DNA of 64,000 nucleotides from Candidatus Endonucleibacter bathymodioli (GTDB taxonomy: Bacteria; Pseudomonadota; Gammaproteobacteria; Pseudomonadales; Endozoicomonadaceae): NCBI GenBank assembly GCA_030674915.1, contig JASXSV010000005.1, positions 124,001 to 188,000 of the forward strand, given 5' to 3'. Numbering within the stretch: the first letter of the stretch is position 1; every line of letters begins with the position of its first letter. The notes under the pieces were generated by a model, which was given only the letters and a program-made list of their open reading frames with translations, ran no database searches and was not told the origin of the DNA. Below, one piece after another: positions 8,219 through 18,332 of this stretch. Made by a program: the position numbers and the translations under genes.

Positions 8219-11131
8219 TTATGCTTTCTTCTCTATATTGATAGCATATTTAAGGCGTGAAACCTTTATCCCATTTTCTGCAAATAAAACTTTTACTTTC
8301 CTGTTAACTTGATTCTTTGCGGGGAACCTGTCATCTACATGGTTAACAAATAGACGTATTTCATAACGCTCTGCTTGCTCGGTATATTCCACAAAATAGA
8401 TCTCAGGAGGAGGTGACTTAAGAACTTTTTGAGACTCATCTGCAGCTTGTTGCAATAGTTGATAAATTAAGTCGTTATCGCTTCCGTGCTCCAGGGAATA
8501 CCATAGTTGTATGCGCAGAATAGGAGAGCTTAAAGACCAGTTGGTTATCTGACCTGAAACCAATATTCTATTCGGTATAACAAGTTCTTTTCGGTCAAAT
8601 CCCTCTATCACCGTAGCTCGGACAGAAATTCTGCATACGGTTCCATCAATGTCGCCAACGGTGATGGTATCGCCAATCCTGAAAGGCCTTTCAACTAAAA
8701 TAATCAAGCCTGAAAAGAAATTGGCTACAATATCTTGAAGCCCGACTCCCGCTCCTACGCTGATAGCCAAGATAGCCCATTGTAATTTTTCCCAAGGCAT
8801 CCCCATTTGACTTAAGGCAAGCACAATACCTGTTGCCCAGATAAAATAAGTGGAAATCCGATGTATGTTGTATGAATACCCTGGGCGATTTTGAAAACTA
8901 GTCGGTAATAGTATCTGAAGTAAACCAGGTAAATTTCTCCCTATCAGCCATGTAACAAACAAAATGGCAAAACAACCAATTATTGAACCAAGAGCCAGAG
9001 TTAACGCTGTCTGTCCTGCAGAAACAGTAAATATATGGGTTTTTGCGACTATCGTTAATATAGGGCTAACATTTTGCCAAATAAAACCAACAAGCACTAA
9101 GGACAGGGCCGTAAAAAATAATGACAGCATAACTCTACCCTGATTTTCAAATTCCTTGACAGAGCTCCTTGATGTTGTGATAGCTTGCTTGGTTGTGGGT
9201 TGCTTGCTCTGATTTTGTCGCATTCTCATGGCTTGTTGAATAATCAGCTGATTGGTTCTAATAGAAACCCACTGGCAAGCTAATAAATACCCGAAAAATA
9301 GAAATCCACCAGTTAGAATCAAACTTTGCAAGTGACTAAATAGCAACCACGCAACCTGAATATAACCCTGCCATGATGCAAAAAAGATCACGCAAAACAG
9401 AAGAATAGTACAAATACGTAGGCTAATCCCACGCCAATCTGAAAGGGAAAACTGTGTTTTCCAAAGATAGCACAGCCATAATTGCCAGAAGCTGCTTAGT
9501 AGTAAAGATATCTGTCCTAAGCGATTATCTAAAGGATTTCCATACCAGTGAAATGTAAAACCTGTTATCCAAAGTGCAAATATAGATGCACAAGCTAAAG
9601 ATCTGGACCAAGGTAAGGTTTTGGTATTTTGTTTAAGATATTTTTCAAAAAAACCACTTTCCTTCGTAGCATCCAGCAGCACAAGCCAAGCAAATGTAGA
9701 AAGCAACAACACGTAATAATGGCTAATATCGTCAGAATCCAAGATGCTGCGAAGTCCCAAAAATAAGATAAGAAGAAAAGGAATAGGCCTGAAAAACAGC
9801 ATACCAACTATCCATATGGATTTTACCAGAGTTAGATCAGATGGCTTATCAAGAGCACTTAGTCGCTCTTTATTAATTTTATCTGTCATTCGGTAGAATA
9901 TAAGAGCAGGTATCAGGAATAGCAACCACCACCACTCTTCATACAATATTTTTTTTGCGTGCTGAAAAAAAACGGGGATTTGCTCTAAAAGGTTTTCTAC
10001 CAGAGATAGCCAGCCATCCCAGTCAAGAGATGAGGCACTTTTCATCCATAGTTGTCGTTGTTCAAGTAATGTTTTTAATTTTTGTTGTAGGTTTTTTAGC
10101 TCTCCCTCCCGCTTTTGCAACTCGTCTGCCTGACGAATAAGCTCTTCTAGCTGCTCCAAGGAGTCGTTGGCTTTCCGTAACTGCTCAGTGGTTTCGACAC
10201 TAGGTAGTGACTTCAGTTCAGCCTTTTCATCGAACAAAAGATAACGATTTAACTTTAACTCCTGACGAATAGCTTGAGGCGTCAATGACTCGGACAGGCC
10301 ATAAATACGCTTTTTTTGCCGCTCCAAGACTTGGTATAACAGTGCGGCATTATCAAGTTGATCGAGTTGATATTCTACTTCATAGTGAAGGTCCTGCAAT
10401 TGCACCAGATCAGTTCTTGCTTGGCTCAAACGATTTTTTAGCTCTTTTGCATAAGAAATATCTGGATATGATTCATCCTGGTTATCAGTATCTCTCATTC
10501 CTGACAGCATGTTAATTCGTTTCGCTAAAGCAAGGGTAGATACGATCAATGATGCCGCCTGTTGACTGGCTAATAGCTGAAATTGCTCGGCAAAACGAAT
10601 CTTCAAAGAAATAGAGGTCAAGAGCTGCTCGCAGTTTTTTTGCTTAGAACTACTACCTGAAGTTGGGCCAGTACTCTTGTAGTAACTTATTTCTTCTAAG
10701 CATGACAGTCTTTTCCGGTTGAGTTTAATTGACGCTTCTTGAGAAAGAACTTTATTATTTTGCCAAGAAAGGAGCTGACGTTTCTGATCAATCAGCATTC
10801 TTTTTGCTTCACCAAGCTTCAAGCGTGAGGTGTCAACTGTGTTATGACTACGAGCCTCTGATAGCCTTTGTTTTAATGAGATAATCTTCTTTTCTATTTT
10901 AGCATTTTGCTCGTCCAGAGTTGTTTGATCTATAACTTGTTCCGATCCGAAATCAGGAGATGGCGATGTATCAGCTGGCTTTAATAACTGTTGAAGTTCT
11001 CGATAAGCCTCTTGTAATAATGCTTGATTAGCCATCGTAGAAGGTGAAAAAATGAAAACAATGAAGCCCATCCAAATAGATAGTGTGAGGTAGCAGAAAA
11101 AGAAATTTGATTTTAAAGTGGTTTTGTCCAT
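8219..11131 (-). CDS. MscK/MscM-type mechanosensitive channel
   Basis: 970 residues. A signal-like hydrophobic N-terminus (to about residue 35, ending STMANQA) is followed by a long coiled-coil-rich periplasmic region (about 40-390, many Gln/Leu/Lys), then around ten membrane segments (about 395-800), and the MscS core at the C-terminus: a pore helix at about 785-815 (AISVGAGVGLQDIVANFFSG), then the beta domain (RPFRIGDTITVGDIDGTV) and the alpha/beta vestibule domain. Large MscS-family channels of this layout (MscK, YjeP/MscM, both near 1100 residues) open under membrane tension to release solutes. This one is about 130 residues shorter, mostly in the periplasmic part. It stands alone. Which subfamily it belongs to is not settled. 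A 120-bp decayed copy of an internal part lies at 2409-2530. Confidence 0.88.
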   Translation of the reverse strand: MDKTTLKSNFFFCYLTLSIWMGFIVFIFSPSTMANQALLQEAYRELQQLLKPADTSPSPDFGSEQVIDQTTLDEQNAKIEKKIISLKQRLSEARSHNTVDTSRLKLGEAKRMLIDQKRQLLSWQNNKVLSQEASIKLNRKRLSCLEEISYYKSTGPTSGSSSKQKNCEQLLTSISLKIRFAEQFQLLASQQAASLIVSTLALAKRINMLSGMRDTDNQDESYPDISYAKELKNRLSQARTDLVQLQDLHYEVEYQLDQLDNAALLYQVLERQKKRIYGLSESLTPQAIRQELKLNRYLLFDEKAELKSLPSVETTEQLRKANDSLEQLEELIRQADELQKREGELKNLQQKLKTLLEQRQLWMKSASSLDWDGWLSLVENLLEQIPVFFQHAKKILYEEWWWLLFLIPALIFYRMTDKINKERLSALDKPSDLTLVKSIWIVGMLFFRPIPFLLILFLGLRSILDSDDISHYYVLLLSTFAWLVLLDATKESGFFEKYLKQNTKTLPWSRSLACASIFALWITGFTFHWYGNPLDNRLGQISLLLSSFWQLWLCYLWKTQFSLSDWRGISLRICTILLFCVIFFASWQGYIQVAWLLFSHLQSLILTGGFLFFGYLLACQWVSIRTNQLIIQQAMRMRQNQSKQPTTKQAITTSRSSVKEFENQGRVMLSLFFTALSLVLVGFIWQNVSPILTIVAKTHIFTVSAGQTALTLALGSIIGCFAILFVTWLIGRNLPGLLQILLPTSFQNRPGYSYNIHRISTYFIWATGIVLALSQMGMPWEKLQWAILAISVGAGVGLQDIVANFFSGLIILVERPFRIGDTITVGDIDGTVCRISVRATVIEGFDRKELVIPNRILVSGQITNWSLSSPILRIQLWYSLEHGSDNDLIYQLLQQAADESQKVLKSPPPEIYFVEYTEQAERYEIRLFVNHVDDRFPAKNQVNRKVKVLFAENGIKVSRLKYAINIEKKA

Positions 11132-11530
11132 ACTGTGGGTACTTTCAGCTGTAGTATATATCCCTTATAAAATAAGGTATTAGTGAACAACAAACCAACC
11201 ACCACACCCATGAGGCGATGAGTAGTAGGCAATATGCGTGATAGCAATCAACACCCTCACACCTCCAATGGGAATAGTTATAAGACGACAACGAGCATCT
11301 TTCCTATTATAAAGCCCTTTAATGCACTCACGCTTCTGAGCTTCCTGAGTTTTTATGGGAAGTGCCTAAATATTTGCTTGATGTCCTACCTGTATATTTT
11401 TTAGCATACCGCTAGATTGCAGGAAATATACTAAAAAATCAAGCATATTTAATAATCACGAATATCTATGAGAGAGAAGATTTTTTGCCAAACACACTAT
11501 ATTTCATTACCTGATTTGGAGGCGGTGTAG
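11132..11530. other. Intergenic, no supported gene
   Basis: Upstream of the mscK-like gene. Contains one copy of the short dispersed motif (11256-11283). No frame or RNA recognised. Confidence 0.4.
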
Positions 11531-11539
11531 AATATATCG

Positions 11540-11790
11540 CAACCAACACAATACCTTTGACCTTTTTTATCATAGGTGTCATTAATAGACCAGTTAATCA
11601 TAGTAACGCAAACCTTTCTCAATGGCATTCACATAAAAATCAGTGCCCATAATGAGATGATGGTTCTCCAAATCATAATTAGACGACTAGATAAGTCCAT
11701 AATGGCTATCAGGCACATAAAGCCACTCGCATAGTAATATCTACTATATTTGTAGCCCACACCTGATTAGAAAGATAAATAATGAGTCAT
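11540..11790 (-). pseudogene. IS3-family transposase (orfB) remnant
   Basis: On the minus strand, successive frames give pieces of an IS3 integrase core: QVWATNIVDIT, then in another frame SGFMCLIAIMDLSSR, then MGTDFYVNAIEKGLRYY. These match the family's VWATDITY, the YLxAIIDLFSR region and the block before the NTDQGSQF site. Several frameshifts and stops; no intact gene. Confidence 0.65.
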
Positions 11791-11799
11791 TTCCGCAGA

Positions 11800-12470
11800 C
11801 AGGGATAATCTTGAGCCCTTCGCCTGATTAATGTCATGTTCATTGGCATCCGTTGTCGCCAGGCTATGCGTAACCCTGCTCTCGCATCAACTCCGATATG
11901 AGCCTTTATTTCGAAATGCCATTGATTACATTTTTTGGTCTGGTGCACCTCAGGGTCACGCTACTTTGCCTTATTTTTAGTAGACGTAGGATATTCTATG
12001 CTTGTGACATACATCACGGTACCTATTCTCAATATGCACCAGATTCTGTCAACCAGCTATTTACCTCGGTAAAGATGGCGCATCCCAATTGGTGTTTTTC
12101 TAACAAGTGCTGGAAGTTCATGATGATTGTACGATCGGAAGCAGGTGCTGTTCAGAGACAATTATGCAAATAGGCGCATGGACGTTATTTCATATAAAGC
12201 GTCTTCCATTGCTTCATCTCTCCGGCTATATCATTACTGAAGACAAAGGATTCTGATCATAATTCCAAGGGATAAGGTGGTCTGCCGTGACCTCGTTATA
12301 GATACAAGGCTCAATAATACTGGTGAGTCTGTGCCACAGGATAAGTTTCTCCATTTTACGAGTCTTTCACCGTTTGTACACTAATTCATTCTCTGCAAAA
12401 TTTAGTTGTTGATCATAGTGAAATCCAAAGCTGTAGGTAATACAAGGATTATCTCATGCCGGGACTATAA
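11800..12470 (-). pseudogene. IS5-family transposase remnant (type different from 49743)
   Basis: Minus-strand pieces in different frames follow the order of an IS5-group transposase: [28 protein letters not shown] with [20 protein letters not shown] then [29 protein letters not shown], then a part resembling the ATTDANEHD region. Many frameshifts. Sequence differs from the intact element at 49743, so it comes from another IS. Confidence 0.7.
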
Positions 12471-12723
12471 ATCGCACCATCCTTAGCCTTAGCGCTCTTA
12501 AACTTTATAGTGATTGCTTAAATTACATACTAGTTACTTTCTTTCTTTGAAATCTGCCCTTATTTTGGCGGAGGTATTGTATTTACACACAAACTATTTG
12601 AAGATGCTGAGATGCTGGCCTCACTTCTTACCACCCACCAGCACCCCAAACTATTTTGCATATATCAATAAAACAAAACTGGCCGGTACGAAAGGTATCG
12701 ACCATGAGTGTAGAGGTTACTCC

Positions 12724-13470
12724 ATGGCAGGTCACAGTAAATGGGCCAATATTAAACACCGCAAAGCGGCTCAAGATGCTAAGCGCGGCAAGCTATTCAC
12801 AAAAATCATTCGAGAGCTAGTTGTTGCCTCTAAACAAGGGGGGGCTAATGTTGAAGATAACCCAACTTTACGTGCTGTTGTAGACAAGGCATTGTCTGTC
12901 AATATGACTCGAGACACCATCAATCGTGCTGTTGCTCGCGGTGTTGGTGATGATGATGACAGCAACATGGAATCTGTAACCTATGAAGGCTATGGAAGTG
13001 GTGGCATTGCGGTTCTTATTGAATGCCTTACCGATAATCGCAACCGCACCGTTGCTGAAGTGCGGCATGCTTTTTCTAAGAACGGCGGTAATCTGGGTAC
13101 TGACGGATCTGTTGCATATTTGTTCAGTAAAAAAGGTCAAATCTATTTCGAAGAAAATATTGATGAAGATTACCTGATGATGACTGCGCTAGAAGCCGGT
13201 GCTGAAGATGTTATTCATCACAACGACGGCTCGATTGAAGTCATTACTGAATGGACTGAATTTATCGATGTAAAAGACGCGCTAGAAGCCTCAGGACTGA
13301 AACCTGTTGGCAGTGAAGTGGCAATGATTGCTTCTATCCATACTCAGCTGGATATGGATAGTGCGGAAAAAGTAATACGCCTAGTCGATACACTGGAAGA
13401 ACTTGATGACGTTCAGAATGTTTATACTAATGCCGATATACCGCAAGAAATTCTGGAAAAGATAAGCTGA
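12724..13470 (+). CDS. yebC: YebC/PmpR-family protein
   Basis: 248 residues starting at [21 protein letters not shown], the family's signature N-terminus. The open frame extends 70 codons upstream, but that part has no homology, and GAGG lies just before the ATG at 12724, so that is the start. The family (YebC, or PmpR in Pseudomonas) was long called a DNA-binding transcription regulator, and members have also been linked to translation of difficult motifs. Three-domain layout with [21 protein letters not shown] (middle) and the acidic [15 protein letters not shown] end is complete. In many relatives ruvC-ruvA-ruvB follow; here only decayed IS DNA follows, so the operon has been split. Confidence 0.95.
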   Translation: MAGHSKWANIKHRKAAQDAKRGKLFTKIIRELVVASKQGGANVEDNPTLRAVVDKALSVNMTRDTINRAVARGVGDDDDSNMESVTYEGYGSGGIAVLIECLTDNRNRTVAEVRHAFSKNGGNLGTDGSVAYLFSKKGQIYFEENIDEDYLMMTALEAGAEDVIHHNDGSIEVITEWTEFIDVKDALEASGLKPVGSEVAMIASIHTQLDMDSAEKVIRLVDTLEELDDVQNVYTNADIPQEILEKIS

Positions 13471-13499
13471 CAACCATTTGATACCCATTATCTCTCATA

Positions 13500-13905
13500 T
13501 ATCTAAGAGAATTATGATGCAGGCTCGAATATTTTAAAATTATCGTTAACCATGATGATCAGCATCGTCCATTTCTTCGAGGCATCCATGATCGATAGGT
13601 ACATAACTTTCTGACCGGATGCATCTGTTGAAAACCGCCTTCTCTTTTTGAGTTCCTACGGATGACGCTATTGAGTGATTCAATAGAGTCGGTGTATAGA
13701 TTGCCTTGCTGAGATCCTCCTGATAGCCAACAAGGTATTGAGTCTATCAATGGTTGTGCCATGAGCGACTGATCTGAGGGTATTTGTCATCCAATTGCGC
13801 ACCGAACTGATTTAGATCCTGCACTACCTCTTCCTCAGTGGCTGAGAGGTAAATCTATTTAAAATCAGCGGTGACAGTCTGTAATCTCTCCACGGTTACT
13901 GCAGG
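13500..13905 (-). pseudogene. IS256-family (mutator) transposase remnant
   Basis: Minus-strand frames yield YLSATEEEVVQDLNQFG, QLDDKYPQISRSW, IYTDSIESLNSVIRR and, after a frameshift, STDASGQKVMYLSIMDASKKW. These are consecutive blocks of the C-terminal half of IS256-type transposases (family: TTNAIESLNSVIR, ASKKWTMPIRNW). Frameshifts and stops separate them. Confidence 0.75.
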
Positions 13906-14065
13906 ATGAGGCCCGTGTTGATGGCTTGCTTATCCTACTGGATTTTGATGACAATTCAGTTCAGCTAAGCAATGCCGTAGACCGGCTCCGGCGATCATGC
14001 TACTTATCCTTAGCCATTCCTGGCAGTAATGATAAGCAGTTACACAAATATAGCTACGCGTCCCC

Positions 14066-15196
14066 CTAAACCTCACCGTAAAGGTCAAAACAGACTCTCT
14101 TTGAGGTGCTAGCGTGATCACCATAGATATCGTAAGAGTCAGTGGAGCTGTCTCTATATTCGTCTAACTGAGAGTGTCTCTTAACTCCCATCTTTGTGCT
14201 GGAGATATTGCTACCTGTTTTTATTGAAGAAACTACAGTATCTCTAATTGTAATTTCTTTAATTGACTCAGCATCTTTATGCCTAGTCATTTCTGGTCTA
14301 TGTACTAGAGCAATTGCTTGATATTTACCTTCTAGTGATTTTATATGCTCATCAAAGTATTTATTCTCTTTACATATATTAGATACTGTTATAACTTCAT
14401 ACGCACCTACTTTACCAGGAATACAGATGTAATCTTTATCCAAATGTGTATATGCATTAAGACCACTAACATCAAAATTTTTAAGTGCATTTTGATTGTC
14501 ATCACAAACGTAAATATGTTTCTGGAAATGTTGTGCTTGTGTAAGTTTAGATAGTTTAACTATTATATCTTTCGTACAAGACTTACTTTCTAGTCCTATT
14601 GTAACTCCAGTGTACATTGCGTGCTTATAATCAGAATCAATACGTATATGTGCTGGAGATTGTTGTAAACATAGGTCTTCCGCCCTTTGGTTACAGAAAC
14701 CGAAAGATACTAAAGCTGCCAGCCTAAAGTTTGAAACTTTTCTCAGGAGATCACTATATCCATTACTCATTCCAGTCTTATCAATAATCTCCTTAATAAA
14801 CAGATTGACAATGCTAGCATCAGTATCTCTATATGCACCTAGACCTGTATTAGACGGGCTATCCATATTTGTAACGCTAACTGTATATAATTGATCAGTT
14901 AATGATTGATCATTGGAAATCAGACAACTTATAACATAAACGGGATTCTGAGACTTGCACACTACTGCTCTTTGAGCCTCTTCTTCGGTTAAGTTACCAC
15001 CTTTCATGAGGCTCCAATTTCTGTTATAAAGACCTTTATTATATGACTCTAGAAACTCCTCACCTTTATTTTGCACAACCAAAGAATAACCTTTGTTAAA
15101 TGTATTGGATACCATAGTTGCCACAACGCGACCGACTCCTATGCATGTAGTTGCGATAGAGCATACGGCTCCACAACCTGAATTAATTACATTCAT
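14066..15196 (-). CDS. Orphan protein, 376 residues
   Basis: Not recognised. Good start: AGGAG lies 8-12 bases before the ATG at 15196. The N-terminus (about 1-30) is Cys-rich and weakly hydrophobic (GCGAVCSIATTCIGVGRVVATMV), which could be an export or membrane segment. The body is soluble-looking with about a dozen cysteines. The C-terminal 70 residues are polar and Ser/Lys/Arg-rich (KMGVKRHSQLDE, STSKRVCFD) and look disordered. It sits alone among IS remnants in AT-rich DNA, a setting shared with the other orphan exported proteins of this window. A role in host interaction is a guess; nothing in the sequence names a function. Confidence 0.6.
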   Translation of the reverse strand: MNVINSGCGAVCSIATTCIGVGRVVATMVSNTFNKGYSLVVQNKGEEFLESYNKGLYNRNWSLMKGGNLTEEEAQRAVVCKSQNPVYVISCLISNDQSLTDQLYTVSVTNMDSPSNTGLGAYRDTDASIVNLFIKEIIDKTGMSNGYSDLLRKVSNFRLAALVSFGFCNQRAEDLCLQQSPAHIRIDSDYKHAMYTGVTIGLESKSCTKDIIVKLSKLTQAQHFQKHIYVCDDNQNALKNFDVSGLNAYTHLDKDYICIPGKVGAYEVITVSNICKENKYFDEHIKSLEGKYQAIALVHRPEMTRHKDAESIKEITIRDTVVSSIKTGSNISSTKMGVKRHSQLDEYRDSSTDSYDIYGDHASTSKRVCFDLYGEV

Positions 15197-15590
15197 AATT
15201 ATAGTACTCCTATTATTTAAATATTCTCAGGCAATACGTCAAGTAAAAAACAACTTGTACAATTAAATAATATGTAGTAGTGCCACTTAATAATATTATC
15301 AATTATTAAACTTATTTTACTTTTATTACTTTTATTACTTTTATTAGAGTAATAACATAAAATAAAGTTCAATAGACAATAAAATATACCAGACTAATGA
15401 TCCAGATATCTCTGTATCATGGGCGTTATCGACTATTCTTATTTTTCCAGCTTAAACAGGGTGGTCAAGGACCAGCTATTCAGAAGAGCCCAAAGAGTCT
15501 AGTCTTCAGAAAATGATACCAGCCAGAAATATTCCCATCGGTCAATTGGCGCGTAATACCTACTGGTATCTCTGGTCTAATGCTGTACAG
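15197..15590. other. AT-rich intergenic
   Basis: Upstream of the orphan 376-residue gene. Contains three tandem 'ttttattac' units near 15318-15345. No gene seen. Confidence 0.5.
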
Positions 15591-15591
15591 T

Positions 15592-15720
15592 TAGAGTAAC
15601 CATATCACTCATGGCAACGTGGACTTAACTAGAATACTAATGGCCTACTACGGAGATTTTTCCCAAAGAGAATGAAGATTGGCGACGTGTCGAAAAATAA
15701 AATTGATGAGGCTTAATTTT
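15592..15720 (+). pseudogene. IS30-family transposase fragment (C-terminal)
   Basis: Plus-strand frame reads YHSWQRGLN, a stop, then NTNGLLRRFFPKRMKIGDVS, matching the family block SSWxRGxNENxNGLIRQYxPK. It is not the same IS30 type as at 6714. No intact frame. Confidence 0.7.
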
Positions 15721-15762
15721 TAATCAACATACGACAACGAAAAACTTTAAACTAGTTTAGTT

Positions 15763-15811
15763 CGATTTAGTTTTTATCCGGTGAGAGTGTTAGTTATTGT
15801 GGAAATCTAGG
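15763..15811 (+). repeat. Dispersed repeat ending 'attgtggaaatctagg' (copy A)
   Basis: 49 bp agree at about nine positions in ten with 62888-62936; the last 20 bp also occur at 46953-46975 and, inverted and slightly changed, at 62543-62565. Looks like an IS terminal segment; the parent element is not in the window. Confidence 0.6.
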
Positions 15812-15858
15812 AACAACCGCACCTTCCGTGGTAATGGATATACTCTCCTATCCATGTC

Positions 15859-16953
15859 TCAGTCATTACTCATCGACATCTTTGGTACTGAAGGATGGCT
15901 GTTATTACGCATCGATAACTCCGCCGTCAAATGACGAGCTATATCTCGATAAATCATAGTTATTTGGGATTCTGGTTCCGCAGCAACGGTGGGTTTACCA
16001 CTGTCAGCCTGCTTCCCTATCATCATAGATAGCGGCAAAGAACCCAGTAACTCTACATCATAAGCTTTAGCTATGCGACTACCTCCACCCTCACCAAACA
16101 AATGCTCACTATGACCACAGCTAGAGCAAACATGAATCGCCATATTTTCAACAATTCCCAAGACAGGAATATCAACTTTGCGAAACATCTCTATACCTTT
16201 TTTCCCGTCAATGAGCGCTAAGTCCTGTGGCGTAGTAACTATCACACTACCAGTCACCGGTACTTTTTGCGCTAGAGTCAGCTGAATATCCCCAGTCCCT
16301 GGCGGCATATCAACGATCAAATAATCCAATTTATTCCAAATAGTTTGCGATAATAACTGCTGCAATGCTCCGCTAACCATAGGACCTCGCCAAACTACCG
16401 GCGTGTCTTCCGTCACCAAAAAAGCCATGGACATCAATTGAATTCCGTAGGCTTCGATAGGAATAAAAAACTTTTCATTTTTAATTTCAGGTCTCTGTCC
16501 ATCAACAATTCCAAATATTTTCCCCATGCTAGGGCCATAAATATCGGCGTCAAGCAACCCTACTCTAGCGCCCTCAGCAACCAAAGCAAGAGCAATATTT
16601 GCTGCCGTTGTCGATTTACCAACACCACCTTTACCAGATGCAATGGCAATAATATTTTTAACTTCGGCCATCGCTTCAATCTTTCCCTGAATCAAGCCAG
16701 TGCTGATTGACCACCCAACCTTTACTTCAACCTTGTCTACACCAAGCACATTTCCAATCTTGCTGCTCAACAGCTGCTCAATACCCTTACAAAGTCCTTC
16801 TGCCGGATAACCAAGCTCGATTAACACCCGAACATGGGCACCTTCTATAACAATCTCTTTAATACAATTTGCAGCGAATAGATCAGTCTTCAGATAAGGA
16901 TCCTGATACGACTTTATTACTACTTCCACATCCTTAGGGCTTGGGTTTTTCAT
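15859..16953 (-). CDS. mrp: Mrp/ApbC iron-sulfur carrier P-loop ATPase
   Basis: 364 residues, full length for the family. An N-terminal MIP18-like (DUF59) domain (about 5-85) precedes the ParA-type ATPase with the deviant Walker A SGKGGVGKST (about 105-115), LLDADIYGPSMG (switch), VDMPPGTGD (Walker B region), and a CSSCGH CxxC pair near residue 278 that bridges a Fe-S cluster between two subunits in characterised members. Such proteins bind and hand on 4Fe-4S clusters to apo-enzymes in the cytosol. In many genomes it lies beside metG; here it is alone, flanked by IS remnants and short dispersed repeats. Start is the first ATG, with an AGGAG-like site before it. Confidence 0.95.
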   Translation of the reverse strand: MKNPSPKDVEVVIKSYQDPYLKTDLFAANCIKEIVIEGAHVRVLIELGYPAEGLCKGIEQLLSSKIGNVLGVDKVEVKVGWSISTGLIQGKIEAMAEVKNIIAIASGKGGVGKSTTAANIALALVAEGARVGLLDADIYGPSMGKIFGIVDGQRPEIKNEKFFIPIEAYGIQLMSMAFLVTEDTPVVWRGPMVSGALQQLLSQTIWNKLDYLIVDMPPGTGDIQLTLAQKVPVTGSVIVTTPQDLALIDGKKGIEMFRKVDIPVLGIVENMAIHVCSSCGHSEHLFGEGGGSRIAKAYDVELLGSLPLSMMIGKQADSGKPTVAAEPESQITMIYRDIARHLTAELSMRNNSHPSVPKMSMSND

Positions 16954-17203
16954 ATAGTCGTACTCCTAAAACGGCAAAAACCTGTTTATACCTATTTTCC
17001 TTTACAGTGCGGGGTTGTTGACTGCTATCACTTACCCAAGTCACCGACTATTCGTAGGATCATGGGACTTATTTAGATTGTCGCCTACCAATACCTTCAA
17101 TGGTAATGGGTATATCTACAAAGCTATGTGGTGCCACACCCAAAACACATAGCATATTAAGGGCATCGGGCTTCACTTTCTTGCCATCTACCTGCACCTT
17201 CAA

Positions 17204-17908
17204 TTATTTTGTATATAGCACTTTTTTTAAACGTTCATGGGCATCTGTTCCGCAAGTTGGGTCAATTCCCTGCTTAACCATCAACGTCCGCTGAACCTGA
17301 TCAGCTACTTCTTCCGCCTGCCTTGCCAGCTCTTTGGTACGACTGTCCTCTATACCTTGTAGAATCGTTGTTTCCAAATCCTCACCATCTACCACCCGGT
17401 TACAAATAATGCTGTAATTTCGCTCAAAAATAGGATAAACAACTCTCTGCTCCTCGCTTCTCAATGTTAGCCAGCCTGTTTCTTTCGCGGCAAAGTAGAT
17501 CGCAATATGTGACCACGGGTATTTTAGTGTATGGTCTGGCGCTTGACATGCTTCATAATACGCCTGTAAGGGCTCTTTCAAGCCTAGTTCGTTATAGTTT
17601 AGCTTACAAAAATCACGAATTGTCGCCAAATCAGGCATATATTTAGATGTTGCCAGCGCTTTTTCTGCAGCCAGCATTATGCGTCTAGGGCTGTATCCCT
17701 GTAATATTCTTGCCCATACTCGCTTTGCCCTAATAAAGTCTTCATCCTTTGGAAAGGCACTTCTAAATCTATGGGGATATGCATCCTCGAGTAATCTGAA
17801 CAATCCATTAATAGCTTGTCCTAATGCCTGCTTTTTATCAGGTGTCAGCGACCCATCCTGATTATCAGTTTGACAGTCAGTCCTTAAACTCCTCGAACCA
17901 GTCGTCAT
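17204..17908 (-). CDS. Replication protein P-like
   Basis: About 235 residues, resembling the replication-P family found beside DnaT-like genes in Pseudomonas/Hahella-type genomes (the phage lambda P protein loads DnaB helicase). Visible signs are the helical N-domain (LGQAINGLFRLLEDAYPHRFRSAF), the block FIRAKRVWARILQGYSPRRIMLAAEKAL and PDLATIRDFCK. The frame opens further upstream (GTG at 17971), overlapping the DnaT-like gene by 95 bp. I prefer the ATG at 17908, which cuts the overlap to 32 bp; the ribosome site is poor for both. It is probably co-transcribed with, and partners, the DnaT-like protein in primosome assembly or helicase loading. A host copy rather than prophage, as no other phage gene is near. 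Confidence 0.7.
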   Translation of the reverse strand: MTTGSRSLRTDCQTDNQDGSLTPDKKQALGQAINGLFRLLEDAYPHRFRSAFPKDEDFIRAKRVWARILQGYSPRRIMLAAEKALATSKYMPDLATIRDFCKLNYNELGLKEPLQAYYEACQAPDHTLKYPWSHIAIYFAAKETGWLTLRSEEQRVVYPIFERNYSIICNRVVDGEDLETTILQGIEDSRTKELARQAEEVADQVQRTLMVKQGIDPTCGTDAHERLKKVLYTK

Positions 17909-18332
17909 CCTGCCACTTGGTATCTGTAAGTTGTTCAGCAGTTGATCGCTGAGATCTTTGCCCTGTTTCACTTTTCTTGCGCTTCCATTGATAGATCACA
18001 TGGTTTTTAAACTTATTCTGCCAAGCTTTCCTGGCTTCACCTGTTTCTAGCCAGTAAAGCTTAAACTCCGGCAATTGCCCTAGGGTAAATTCACAGGGTA
18101 TTCCATGGTGCTGCTCCAGGAACTCCACATAAACTGCATTTGGCGCAAAATCATGAGGCAAAGGCTGCGTCCTAGCTCCAGAATCATGATCTTTAACAGT
18201 TGACAAGCCTTTTGGGTTGAAAATAGGATTTTCGTCGCTTACCGTCTCTAACTTCTCAAGCTCCCACGGTAATGCACCTGCATTAAGCTGACGAATGTAA
18301 CTCTTCTGATCCTTGTCTGTCATAAACTCCAC
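17877..18332 (-). CDS. DnaT-like primosomal protein
   Basis: 151 residues. The central part (about 60-125) matches the DnaT single-strand-DNA-binding domain: FLEQHHGIPCEFTLGQLPEFKLYW followed by GEARKAWQNKFKNHVIYQW, the family pattern 'FLxxHxGIPxxF...F..YW...G..R..W..KF..HV...W'. DnaT acts in PriA-dependent replication restart, helping load DnaB with DnaC. No dnaC is visible, but the overlapping downstream replication-P-like gene could fill that loader role, as in other Pseudomonadales-type genomes. The tail is acidic (WQDDDWFEEF). Likely two-gene operon on the minus strand. A start three codons later (MTDKDQ) is also possible. Confidence 0.75.
   Translation of the reverse strand: MEFMTDKDQKSYIRQLNAGALPWELEKLETVSDENPIFNPKGLSTVKDHDSGARTQPLPHDFAPNAVYVEFLEQHHGIPCEFTLGQLPEFKLYWLETGEARKAWQNKFKNHVIYQWKRKKSETGQRSQRSTAEQLTDTKWQDDDWFEEFKD

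Noticed and set aside
11898..12173. Plus-strand frame of 91 codons
   Set aside because: Lies antisense to a decayed IS5 transposase; no homology of its own.
12514..12723. N-terminal extension of YebC
   Set aside because: The family starts at MAGHSKW and a GAGG site precedes that ATG; the extension has no conserved features.
17204..18332. Prophage origin for the DnaT/P-like pair
   Set aside because: No other phage genes nearby and the same pair is found as a chromosomal locus in related bacteria.
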